Shown here: positions 53,224 through 64,000 of the stretch, in pieces
Layout: the number at the start of each line of letters is the position of its first letter
Position numbering within the stretch: position 1 is the stretch's first letter
Assembly: GCF_042242105.1 (NCBI RefSeq)
Contig: NC_092012.1
Location: 21,622,043-21,686,042 of the forward strand
DNA length: 64,000 nucleotides
DNA from: Pempheris klunzingeri
Taxonomy: Eukaryota > Chordata > Actinopteri > Acropomatiformes > Pempheridae
Reading direction: 5' to 3'
Program-made: the position numbers and the translations under genes
The notes under the pieces: generated by a model
What the model saw: the letters and a program-made list of their open reading frames with translations, nothing else
What the model was told of the DNA's origin: nothing
Database searches by the model: none

Positions 53224-53306
53224 TGCCGAAAGTTTCACCAGTTACAACCTGTAAAATAACCAAGCAGACACTCTCGGAGTCGGAGCTCTGTACAAGGTTT
53301 TATCCA
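53224..53306 (+). other. Exon-like segment of unknown origin in frmd5 intron 1
   Basis: A pyrimidine-rich tract and CACACAG acceptor precede it, and CCA/GTAAGA, a good donor, follows. The 83 nt are open in one frame (PKVSPVTTCKITKQTL, then SESELCTRFYP). I do not recognise the protein. It does not match the expected second exon of FRMD5, and its phase (1 in, 0 out) does not fit directly after frmd5 exon 1. It may be chance or a noncoding-RNA exon. Confidence 0.2.
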
Positions 53307-54497
53307 GTAAGATTCTTTGTTGTTACCTGACCAGCCTTTAGGTACTGTGTACATACACGAGCATTTGCCCTGCTGTGTTAGCCTCCAAGGCTACAGATAA
53401 AGATCAGCTGGGTGGACCAGACACCAACTGGTAACTTTCACTTTCATCACTACCCAGCTGATTGTCTCCTGTGGGAACTAATTCCTAGTTTCTAGTTCAA
53501 CATCATTTTTTTTATATTGATGTTAAACTTTAGAAGAAGAAGAAAGCTTAGGCTGTTCAGTTGTCACTTGACACAACACTTAGTGGTGAAATATGATATT
53601 ACCAGTCATTACCAGTTATAGAGCTTAATAAGGAAATTTAGACATTGCCTAAAACCTAACTCTAATAACTACAGATGGGCAATTGTCAATATTTAGGGCA
53701 TTTTGTTGACAGCAGACCGTATTTGTAATCAGACAAAGAAATAATCATTATGCTGCAGAGTATAACAGCTTTGGGAAACTGACAGCCAAAATTTTGAGAC
53801 CTAGTTCAGTCAATGGACAATGACTGTGGTTTGCCTGTGTGTGCATTCTGTGCACATGACTAAATCCTGGATATTCTGAGACATGCATGAATGCTCTGAC
53901 TTCACTGGGAAACTACTGTCAAAATGTCTTTGATCAGGGCTCTCAGTCTCAGCTCCAGTGGATCTGCTCAGCAGCTGATAACAGAAATCTGCTTGGATTG
54001 GGAAGCTCCCAGGTGTAGACTAAATGAGCTAAATCGGAAATATTATATGGTGTTCTGCTGATAGCCTGTCTCTCACACCACAGCTAAAGGTGCCGAGGTA
54101 GCACCTTTAACTGTATGAACAAGGGTGCTACTAAAAGGGCGTGCATGCTCAGTCAGTCTTCCTTGATAAAGGTTAAGCTTACAGTATTTAGCATATAGTT
54201 ACTAGCTAGATGAATCTGAATTTCATCTGACGTCCAAACAGTCAGCCTGTGGCTCACAACCATGGGACTGGAGAGCTCTCTGCCCATACTAATCCACAGT
54301 CTGGGAATGCTGGTCCCCTAAGTAGATTTTTTTCTAACCTGTAATGGCTTAATATAGAATAAAAGTAGGATGTGCTTTAGACAGAGCTCCTGCTTATTAA
54401 CCTCCCTGCCAGCTATGTGCCACCCTGCTGGAATCTACATGTCTTCCTGATGTGAAGGCGCCCTGCTAAATGATATGTTAATCTATAATGTGGAGAA

Positions 54498-54550
54498 ATG
54501 GTGAGATATTAGTGTCACGACTGTTGGCCGTGACACTAATATCTCACCAT
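54498..54550. repeat. Perfect inverted repeat, 22-bp arms, 9-nt loop
   Basis: Left arm 54498-54519 begins ATGGTGAGATATTAGTG; right arm 54529-54550 is its exact reverse complement. The loop is ACTGTTGGC. As RNA it would form a 22-bp hairpin. Confidence 0.92.
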
Positions 54551-55683
54551 GTCTATGACTTCAGTGATGTCATGGCTTCAACTCCACTTACCACACTGAC
54601 TGATTGTTTTTGTCAGCACATATACCCTCATAGCACTGTACAGATTGATTGTGATGAGATTTAACCCACTGATTAAATCCAAACTCAAATACTCTGCCCA
54701 AGTTCACCTAATAGGTTTATAGAAAACCAAGACATTACAGTGTTTTGGCTACTTTGTGATGATGAGCAATCAGTGAGGATTACTTTCAGTTGATGCCAAT
54801 TCCAATTAATGTTAAATTAGTGTGGCTTTATCATTTTCAATACAATCAGTAGGCTTTTAACTAATGACTATTCCACAGCTCATTACACAGATGATTTCTT
54901 TGTCTTTACTGACAGACACCTTTGCAAGTTCAAGCCTTCATATAAAGTCATAAATTCGAATAAATTCACTGCAAGGTGCATTGATGTTTCACATATCCCA
55001 GATAAGGTTAGAAATACATTTAAGATATATATTACTTTGCTGGGAAAATGCAAATCCTTTTGTGAATAAGATATGTCCGAGTATGACTTGTTTTAATTTC
55101 CATACAGATTCTTAATAATCTTTATTCATCTTTATCTGCAGTGGGATTTATAGTCCAGATGGAGCAGGGGTTATTTAGCCTCAGAGGCACTTGCGCCTCC
55201 GTGTTCTGTCAAAGGCTCACATACAGAAATCACGCCAGTGAGGATGACTGAAAGTCTGCATTTACAATTGAGGTTTCTGGCTTGTTGGCTTTCCAAGTGT
55301 GTGTGATATGAGTGAATATTTAATGCAGGTTATCTCTGATGCACATGTTTCTGGAGTTGTTTGACGGAGTCCAGCCTATAGTGCAGCGGTGATAGGAGAA
55401 CCTGCCAGTGCACAGAGCTGCTTCACAGTGATGTCACTGGTTTTAATGTATAGCAGCATCTGAAGGAGCCATAACTCATAGTAAAGCAAAGCATACTCTT
55501 ACTCTCTTTTTCTTTCTACCTATCTGTCTCTCTTTTTCTCTCCCCTCTGATGTCTCTTTTATGCTTCTTTTTTGTGCTCCTTCTCCTGGCTGGCTGTTCA
55601 ATTCCACAAAATCCCCCCCTTTGTCCCTTTTCACTTTTATTTCTCCTCCTCTTCTCTCCGTCTTTGTCTCTTTCCTCTCTCAG

Positions 55684-55780
55684 CCATTCGGACTGCAGCT
55701 GAACAGATTAATGAGCTTGCCCTGACTGAACCTGACACCAACAGACAACACAGCAAAGACATGTTCTACGTGCCCCAGCA
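55684..55780 (+). other. Exon-like segment with very long polypyrimidine tract, frmd5 intron 1
   Basis: A pyrimidine-rich tract of nearly 190 nt (about 55495-55680) leads to TCTCAG, then 97 nt ending CAGCA/GTAAGG, a strong donor. One frame is open across it: IRTAAEQINELALTEPDTNR then QHSKDMFYVPQ. The composition looks protein-like, but I recognise no family, and the phase does not fit frmd5 exon 1. It may be a cassette exon of another transcript, a pseudo-exon or chance. Confidence 0.25.
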
Positions 55781-56999
55781 GTAAGGATGTTGGAGGCATT
55801 TCACTGAAGGCTGTAAAAGCATTACATTCATTGTTAGCCACTTAGACGGCTTAAAGTATGCAACTGAGTCAATGCTTTGTAAATGGATATACAGCGGTGT
55901 CTGTTTTCTCTAGGAAGGCAATGTTGGTCCATTGCAATGATATTCGTGGTTCCCAGAGGATGTATCCTACTGACTTCAGTGATTCTCTGACTTTTCCTGT
56001 AGCACCATAATGAGGTTCATAATGGGTGGTTTGCCATAAATGTGACCAATTCAACATTCAAGAAATTTAAAATATCTTTGGTGATTCCTTCAACATTGAT
56101 CTTTGCCATCATCAGGTCAACATTTAAACGTGAGCAATACTTTGGTTCATAACATTCCCATCATTCTCAGCTGGACTGTGTGTTTGGTGCTACTCAGCAA
56201 ATGTTAGCATGTTAACAGACTAAAATAAGATAGTGTTATACAGTGTAACCGCTAAACATCAGCATGTTAGCATTTTGAGCATGCTAGCATGCTGCCTGCA
56301 TTTAGAGCGAAGCAAAATTGTGCCAAGGTTACTCCTCAACATTGTCATGCTCACAATGGACCGATTATTAAGTATCAAAATTGATGCAGCAGGACCAGAC
56401 ATTACCCACGATGCAACACAACTGTGGATACAGTATTGATGGTGAGGCTCCATGGCTCAGTGGCAGATGAAGTCTAAAAGCAACTCCTGCTGTAAAGAAA
56501 ATAGTTGTATGAAATGTACTGCACATGATACACACATAATACCCCAAAGTTTGCTTTTGTCCTCCGCTAACATGAATAGGAATAAAATGATTCAGTTGTG
56601 CAGGTCCTTTAGACTGTCCAAATGTTATTGGACTGAATGGATCAAATTCTTACAGTGAATCAAGTAATTGTGCAGTTTGTGACTCTCTAAGAAAATATTC
56701 TACAGTTTTACAGCTTTTTCCATGATTGTGTGTGGGAAAAATGCTTTTGGGGCCCAATGGCAACATTTGATGGACACCATTGTTGCAATTATAAGGTTTG
56801 GTCATTATATCAAATTTGCTTCAAAGCTCGGTGGACTTCATGGGGGCTTTGTCCATGATCGAACCTGTGGGGTTTTACTTCATGACAGAAATCTTCTTTA
56901 ACAGCAGCATCACAGGCTGATGTTAATACACTGAGAAACAGTCCATAGTCACTACATGGTAGCTAATTGGCACTGTTTTTCACTCATCTCATTTCATTC

Positions 57000-57215
57000 A
57001 TTTCATATACCTGTCCATACTGTACATTTATGTTCATAGTGTATATATTTATTTAGCATTACAATATATATTTATTTACTGTTGCTTATTTTTCTACTGT
57101 TGTTTATTTTATTTCTTTCCTCTTCTATTACTGCTTATCCTGCCCCTCCCTCTGTTGCTGCTGTAACATGTGAATTTCCCCCTATGGGGGATCAATAAAG
57201 TTAAGTCTAAAGTCT
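57000..57215 (+). mobile_element. 3' tail of a fish LINE (truncated)
   Basis: The sequence runs TATTTATTTACTGTTGC..., GTGAATTTCCCCCTATGGGG, GATCAATAAAG and ends in TAAGTCTAAAGTCTAAA repeats. A stem-like CCCC...GGGG followed by AATAAAG and a short tandem tail is the usual 3' end of CR1/L2-lineage elements in teleosts. No coding part remains. Confidence 0.55.
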
Positions 57216-59659
57216 AAATGCCCACATAGATAATTGGTTTACATAGAACAGGAATGCCCAGTAGCTACTGAGCAAAAAAAAGCAGTCACCAGCTGTTGAT
57301 CCTGATCGATGTAAACAATGATCCATGAGGCTCTGGGCTCTTCCAAACTGACCGGGCTGCTGTGGGTCCCTCCATGTTGTACATACAGGTGGATGTGATG
57401 CAGCAGGAACTGACATACGGAGATATCACAAGATGGCTATACTCCCCATCGTGACTACTTTGTGGAACAGACAGTCATCTCCTCTTCTGTTTGTCTTTTT
57501 GAGAACCATAAACAGATCAATGCATTTAGGGGCTGTACGGGAGCGCATTTAGCCTTGCTTATGTATGATCTTCTGTTTGGTTTGTGATCTTTCTTCCTTC
57601 CTCTGGTAAACACTGGTTGCTTGTTTGTTCACCCCCTGGCATTTTGGAGAATTACCACAGTGCACAAAATATTACAAAAACGCCAATGAGGCACTTGTAC
57701 ACCATCTGTGGAGGTGCCACAGTGTCTCATGTGAGTATAAACAAAGCTTTGATTTTGAATGTCCGTGCTGGCGTGTTGCTTAGTGAGCGCAGCGATGAAG
57801 GGCAGGGTTCTTTTAAACCACCGTGTTACAAAAGCAGTGGTTCAGTGGTGATGACTGCCGTACGTCAGCAATGGCCGAAACCTTTTGTAGGGCATCAAAA
57901 TGCCTGATTAATCACCTGGCTGATAAACAATCTGGCTCTCTGATGATGGGATGGATTTCTGGCATGTCAGAAACTTTGAGCTTGTTTTAACACTATTGGA
58001 ATAGTATTTTACATGTTATTTGAAACTGCTGTCTTGTGATTGTTGTGGTGTAAAACTGGAAACTGAAATCTGTTTTGTATTGTAGTTTTGTAGGCACACT
58101 ACTGTACATTCTGTTGTCCACTGCTTTACCCAAACCAACCTTATTTTTCTCTCAAACCAAAGTTTCATGGTAGCCAACAAGTAATGTGCAATATATTCAT
58201 TCTCTGCATCTTTTTCACGGTGATGACTTATGTCTCTCAGGGAGGCGGTTCATCTGTGTAGTTGCCTTAGATGCTTTCAGACATAAAAATGGGAGTGAGG
58301 AGAGTGGAAACTTTTTTCGACACTTCAAGGTAAAGACAAGTCTCTTTGTAGCGTGCTGACACATTAGGGTGCTCAAGTCCAAGCAAACTCAAAAGGAAAT
58401 GAAGAAGATGTTATTACAGAAGAGTAGGTCAAGAGCACATTGAGTCAAGCTGAGCTTCATCAGTTTGATTAAAATCTTAACAATTAGCATTACAGATTTT
58501 CTGCACCACATAGTGTGAATAGAAGTCCCCTCTATGGGTCCATTTAATTTTGCAGCTGAAATGTAATTAAGTAATTTTCCTGTCATATTTGGGAGATTGT
58601 GGTTTAATGTGGGGAGCTGAGCAGTAGCCAGACAGTAAACAGCCAAACTATCATCCTGCTGCATGTATAAGAGCAGTTACAGCTCTGGGGTTATGTAGTA
58701 GCTTATGTTGAAGCTCCAAAGGAAAAAAGTTCTTGAAATGGATGGTCCTTAGTTTTATAATTCTCTCTGCTTATGTGTCTCTTTCTGTCATCTTTTCACA
58801 TTTCACTCAATTAGCGCATTCTGTCACTAATCCATCCACAACATTTGGCCCAGCTACAGTTCGGTGTTAGGGGTACACCGTGTCTTTACAGAGCTGGGCT
58901 GAGGCTCTGAAGATTAGCAGAATGCATGTGTATTAGCCTCTCAACACTGCTTCACTTTCTCAGCCTAGCCTTATGGCAGGGAAATCTTAGAGGCTTTACG
59001 GAAAAAAGAGAGTGGTTTCGTGTTCTCACTGGAGGGCTGCTCCTCTTCCTCTTTTCTCTTTTCTCTCCTCTTTTATGTCACACTTGAAAGGGGAGACGAG
59101 GCTTATTTGGGAAAGGCAGAGATTGCTGCGGAGTTGAGGACGTCAGCTGAGATGGGGAGATCAGGCGCAGTGGTGATTTTGTATAGACTCGTGTCGGCTG
59201 CACTGGAACTTGGAAATCATTCTGTTGTGATTTTTGCTCAGACATGGGCCTCATGTGTTATTCATGATTCAGTTCCTTCTGGCTCCAATGCTTGACATTT
59301 AATCACCATACTAATGATGTTTTCACTGAGGCGCCCTTAATTGTTAGTATGCGTGTGTCTCTGCGTGTGTGTGTCTTCTCTTTCTTTGTGTGTGTGAATG
59401 TATGTGTGGCAGCATTTGCATGCGTCAGTGTGAAAGAAAGAGTTTACTTGCATATGTCATTTTCATCTGCGCAGTATTTGTGTGAATTCACACATACATA
59501 AAAGATGGCACCAAAAGATGTTGCCGGTGTCATGTGTACACTGATGCTTTGAGAAGAAAAGGCAGCAAGCTTTAATTACACACGGATGCTGACGTCCTGT
59601 AGGGCTGCCTGCTGGTTCGGCACATTACAGACAACAGTATCCTGAGTGTGCATGCACAT

Positions 59660-59661
<2 letters not shown>

Positions 59662-59694
<33 letters not shown>
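59662..59694. repeat. (TG)n microsatellite
   Basis: About 16 uninterrupted TG units. Confidence 0.95.
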
Positions 59695-59695
<1 letters not shown>

Positions 59696-59914
59696 CGTGC
59701 TTGTCTGCTTTATGAAGGAAGGTTTACATTAGACAAGAGGAAATGGAGTCATTACACCATAAAGATGAGTGTAATGACTCTCACATGGGTAACACGCTGT
59801 GTCTGCTAATTGCTCTGCAGCACAGTGACAAAATGCAAATCCACTAATGTTAATGAGAACGAGCAGAGACTTCCTAATGCAGTACCATATATGATATATA
59901 CGATATAGATATAC

Positions 59915-59948
59915 TGAATCTTCAAGATATATATATCTTGAAGATTCA
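59915..59948. repeat. Perfect 34-nt palindrome
   Basis: TGAATCTTCAAGATATA followed immediately by its exact reverse complement, with no spacer. It is flanked by more AT-dinucleotide sequence (ATATGATATATACGATATAG). Such spacerless palindromes can extrude as cruciforms. Confidence 0.92.
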
Positions 59949-60204
59949 TTATTATTTACTCAGTATCTTTCTGTGTGGTGTGTGGTCAGTGTAGGCCATG
60001 TGTTGTGGTCTGTGGTGTGTGTGTGTTTATGTTCCAGCTGGCTTGTTTGCCGTCTCTTGGGCATGTCTGTGTGGTAATGTGGGATGATGATGTTCCTCCT
60101 ACTGGATCCACAGAGCCAGTGTAAGAGTAAAGCCGCAGAGTCTTGTTAATAATAAGGACAACAGTTGTCTCCTGGGCACTGTTGTGGTGCCCTTGAGCAA
60201 GTTA

Positions 60205-60244
60205 TCAGTCAATCAATCAATCAATCAATCAGTCAGTCAGTCAG
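60205..60244. repeat. (TCAA/TCAG)n tetranucleotide repeat
   Basis: Ten tetramer units, TCAA-type in the middle and TCAG-type at the ends, read directly. Confidence 0.9.
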
Positions 60245-60294
60245 CCTTTACTTATATAACGCTAATTCATAAGAGAAGAAGTGCTCGGGGCACA

Positions 60295-60342
60295 TTCTTC
60301 TTCTTCTTCACATTTCTTCTTCTTCTTCTTCTTCTCCTTCAG
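60295..60342. repeat. (TTC)n microsatellite, interrupted
   Basis: Two TTC runs separated by ACAT, ending CTCCTTC. Frames in this stretch give artificial poly-Ser or poly-Phe peptides. Confidence 0.9.
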
Positions 60343-62873
60343 TCTATGTTTACACTGTACAATAGTATTTGAAGCATCAGTGTTTTTATTCACAAGCAGA
60401 ATCAGAATTCTTCAATCACTAAGGACGTCGTATTATGATTCTGTCAGCATATACAGTGTTTAGCTTCATTTGAAGGGCAAGAGTGAACATGCAAGATGTA
60501 CAGTGAAGTTGTGGTATGTTTATATTCACTTGTTAAGCACAGAGCTCCTGCTTAGAACATGATTTGTCTGTGTCTAAAGTCAATTCACGATGGTCCTGTC
60601 AGACAGAGCAGAATGAATTGTCCCTGTTATAGAGAGGCGTTGGTCTAGCAGCAGACACACAACTTGGAGCCTGGCAAGATGGATATTTGTGTGATGGTGA
60701 TCTTGCAAATGCAGCTGCCCTGCAAGGTAAACGTTTTGCAGGACTGAGTTCATTTTAGCTGCACGTACCTAATAAACTGTCAAGTAAGTGTGTGTGTTAC
60801 GTCATCCACAGCAGGATAGACGACAAATGTCGAGGCATTGCATCATGTTTGTGCTGCTTTCTAACCTTGTATTGCCTTTTTAAAAGGTTGTGTGCAGAAC
60901 CATTATTTGGTTAAAAACTTCAGTTCAGCGGGTGTGAAAGGCGTGTAAGACCACATCCTTTGTTCATTCACACTGCTCCCTGTGACAGTGCAATGAGTGA
61001 ATGAGAGATTCAAGGTAAGAAATACAAGGCGTATGAGAATGAGTTTATTGTATCAAATCACAATAATTACAGTAAGAAAAACATTAAGAATTGGTGCTAC
61101 ACTCACATATATCACTGCAATTTCAGTAGTCAGCAAATCTGCACACACACACACACACAGTTTCTATGTTTCGAAGCTCATATTCAGCAGTTATTCTTTT
61201 TCTGTTTCTGTTCCAGCTAAAATGCTGATTGAACTTGTTCACAGAATTTAAGTCATTTTCCACATTTTAGTTTATTTTGAAAGGCATGCATAATGAGACC
61301 CTGAGATGGCACAGTGTTCTTCCTGCTATAGAGACACAAATCTAGACTGCTGATTAAGCAATGTGACCCATGCTCCTGTTCTTACTTTTACTGTTAGAGG
61401 CCTCACTGTGTCCTGATCTGCTGCCATTGATCATACTCACTTCCCATATGTTCCCACTGGCTCTGCACATTACAGTAAAAGCCTTTTACTAATCAAACAC
61501 CTGAAGGCTTTTATTGTGAATCAGCTACGGTGTAGCCTCGGTCACAGATTCTACATAAATCATTGTTCGATTAAAACTTGTCAACATATGTAAAGGTTTT
61601 TAGTCGTGTTTATCACCAGGTGAATGGTTCAGCAACAAACAACACCGTTGCTGCGATCACAGTGCTTCATTGATGGATGGACAGACAGATGTTGGACAAG
61701 TCATATTTTCGTTATTTTCATTACCACCAAATGAAAACTCCCTCTGTCAAAATCTTGAATGATGATGAGACAGACCCAGACTTCCTGCAGCTCTTACTTC
61801 ATTAGCCTTTTTTGGTAGCTGAAGCTTTGCTGAAGTGTTGTGAATGCCTCTTGGGGAAATATTGGAACAGAAGTAAAACAAACCTCTCCAGTCCTTCAGA
61901 TGGATGAATGGAATCTAATTTTCACTCAAGAGTTCAACTGGGAGAATAGCAAAACTCTAGCTGCAGCTTGCACTGATATACATTTCATTTAGACTTATCA
62001 ATTTTTCACAGGGCTTCAGAGGAGAGAATTAAATCTATTTGGTTGGTCCCAAGCATTTCATAAAGGAGCAACTGAATTTAGCAAGATAAGATATTTCTGC
62101 AGTACGGAACATTACAATTTGTTGTTTTATTATTGTTTGAATGTAGATTTATGGGGTTCCTCACGAGACAAGTTGTGTGGCTTTAATAGTACCGTTGCAA
62201 ATGAACTGATCTTTTTTATACACTGTGCTGCATATGCTGCTCAAAAGATTTTCTTCTTTTTGCATCGTGCCTCTGTATATATCTCCAGAAACTTGATGAA
62301 AGTAATCAAACTTATGACACTGGCCTAAATGTGGCAGTCTGTGCCAGTGTGCTGTGCAGTTGATGTGTATCTGTGCAATGCCAGATATGAATATAGACCT
62401 GTTCACAGCAGGGATATAGTGCTAAAGGAATACTTGTTGTTTGAGAGATAGTTCAGACTGATGACACTTAGCTTGGTGTGAAGACTGGAAACATGGGGAA
62501 ACAGCTGTCCTTGTGTGAGAATAAAATTTTGGTCCATATGCTAATTAGGTTCATAGGTTCAAACAGTTCAAAGGTTAACTTCTCTGTGACATGTTGATGT
62601 GGTGTTCTGTAAAAAACAGTTTTCTGGCCATAATTCAATGATTATTCTGGAACAGAAGGGGACATAGTGACCATATTTCATATTTGAACAGATGCTGACT
62701 TGGTGACACTAATCTCTGGTGCCCACCATGAAACTGTGGTGACTGTATGTCTTCTGTGCTGCCAGATTAAAGATCCATGTGAGGCATGCACTATTTAGAA
62801 TTCATAGCTTCTTTACAGCAACATCCATATTTGAATTGTTGTCTATTTTCATGTCTACAACCCTGTGTTCTAT

Positions 62874-63070
62874 CAGAATCAGCTTTATTAGTCAAGCATG
62901 TGAACACATACAATGCATTTGAATCTGTGGTTTGGTTCTCTCAGTGAACTGAATGAAGACTAATAGACATACAGCAGTGTTCAGTCCAGTATTTTGTTGG
63001 ACAGTTCCTCTCCTTAGATCACAGCCAGGGCAGGGGGGTCCTGTTCCTCTGGTAGTCCACCACAAGCTCA
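62874..63070 (-). mobile_element. Fish LINE/SINE 3' piece, minus orientation
   Basis: Plus strand begins ATCAGAATCAGCTTTATTAG and continues CAAGCATGTGAACACATACA then ATGCATTTGAATCTGTGG. This is a very common teleost dispersed-repeat terminus seen here in reverse. The left boundary is clear; the right one is approximate. Confidence 0.5.
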
Positions 63071-63813
63071 TTGCTTTTGCTGATATTAAGCATAAGGTGA
63101 TTGTGATTGAAGTTATTGACTGAAATCATATGGTTGATATAGTGATTACTCCCATGTCACTACAAAATACACTAATACATTTGATCAGATTCTCTACATA
63201 TATTATCTGCGTGTAGACAGACATGGATGTAAACTGCAACTTGATTGGTGGACAGAGACACACAACCATGAGATGGTAATTCTACTTTATTTACCATAGA
63301 TGTTTCAGAAGGCTTGAATGAATTGAATTTGTATCAATTCAATATGAATTTGTATTGAATTTGCAATCTTACCACCAACATAAAGGATGTATAGTAGACA
63401 CCAATCAGAGCAGAGTATGCGTTAGATTTTTCCAAAGCCCTTTTAACAGCAGGGATACGGTCAATAATCATCTTTACCAAGAGCAAAGTCATCCATCTTC
63501 CTCCTCTTCATTTCATCCAGACCAGTCTGATGAGATCCCCCTCATTGTATGCGACTGCGCACTCTTTTTAGCTCAGCTCTTCAGCCCACAAATCTGCTGC
63601 CGTCTATTTTTAAACTCTTGCTATAGCGGAGCAACTGTATGTGTGTGGAATATTGAGCACTGCTCCTCTAACTCACTCTCACTCATCCCCTGTAACTGCG
63701 GGTAACTGTATTCATCATCGGCTCAGTTCCATACAGAACAGTGCACACTTCAGTCAAGTGCCAGCCAGAAGAGCCCTCGCTTTTTCTTCCTGGCTTTCCC
63801 TTGCGCACTCTTC

Positions 63814-63816
<3 letters not shown>

Positions 63817-63857
<41 letters not shown>
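63817..63857. repeat. (AC)n microsatellite
   Basis: About 20 uninterrupted AC units near the right end of the window. Confidence 0.95.
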
Positions 63858-63860
<3 letters not shown>

Positions 63861-64000
63861 ACTCTGCCATCTTTTCATCTATACATCATCTCTCGTTTTC
63901 TCTCCTCTTTTCCTCTCAAATATTCTCTTTGTCTCTGTGCTGAGTTTAGTTAATTCAGCCTCTTCTGGCATGGAAAGCAGTGGCATCAATGAGCAGACTG

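Larger units (their letters stand above)
45945..64000 (+). other. frmd5: frmd5 intron 1 (at least 18 kb, runs off the window)
   Basis: After the phase-0 donor no FERM-coding exon is visible, consistent with the very long first intron of FRMD5 in other vertebrates. The interval carries microsatellites (52006, 59662, 60205, 60295, 63817), an antisense tRNA-derived SINE (48279-48500), an L2-like LINE fragment (52530-53030), LINE tails (57000-57215, 62874), three perfect inverted repeats, and two exon-like segments of unknown meaning (53224-53306, 55684-55780). Apart from these nothing was recognised. Confidence 0.7.

Noticed and set aside
60184-60463. Frames of 60-62 codons over (TTC)n and (TCAA)n repeats
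   Set aside because: Microsatellite translation (poly-Ser/Phe), not protein.
63355-63953. Frames of 70-116 codons near the right edge
   Set aside because: They run through the AC microsatellite (poly-Thr-His); no recognisable domain.

Overview
The window is vertebrate nuclear DNA, most likely from a percomorph-type teleost. Evidence: compact introns, a Rex3 (RTE-clade) retrotransposon, fish-type LINE and SINE tails, and a retained (6-4) photolyase, which placental mammals lack. Seven protein-coding genes and one tRNA gene can be supported. Exon boundaries below come from GT/AG sites, codon phase and remembered family sequences. No alignment or search was run.

Layout. 1-1086 (+): the last four coding exons of pstpip1, ending in an SH3 domain. 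2670-5922 (-): complete tspan3, seven coding exons, 253 aa, convergent with pstpip1. 10173-10897 (-): complete nmb (neuromedin B precursor), three exons, 135 aa, with a TATA box. 12925-18615 (-): complete sec11a (signal peptidase catalytic subunit), six exons, 179 aa, with a broken Rex3 LINE in its second intron. 25508-35910 (-): alpk3, 13 coding exons, about 1636 aa. 41147-43741 (-): a (6-4) photolyase (cry5 type), ten coding exons, 525 aa. 44605-44676 (+): tRNA-His(GTG). 45843-45944 (+): first coding exon of frmd5. From there to 64000 lies its very long first intron, rich in microsatellites, old LINE/SINE pieces and three perfect inverted repeats.

The genes do not form a pathway. They are a syntenic block whose human counterparts lie on three parts of chromosome 15: PSTPIP1/TSPAN3 at 15q24, NMB/SEC11A/ALPK3 at 15q25, and FRMD5 at 15q15. 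ZNF592, which lies between SEC11A and ALPK3 in human, was not seen here.

Most notable observations: (1) the alpk3 alpha-kinase domain keeps its zinc-site residues but has arginine at two positions that are normally aspartates of the active site, so it looks like a pseudokinase; (2) upstream of alpk3 is a sequence that fits both a TATA box and a MEF2 site; (3) the photolyase keeps the two histidines needed for (6-4) repair, numbered exactly as in the frog enzyme; (4) a 129-bp poly(A)-tailed retro-insertion has a perfect 15-bp target duplication; (5) three perfect hairpins and two orphan exon-like segments lie in the frmd5 intron. I saw no CRISPR array, operon or other prokaryote-type system, and no convincing wholly new system.
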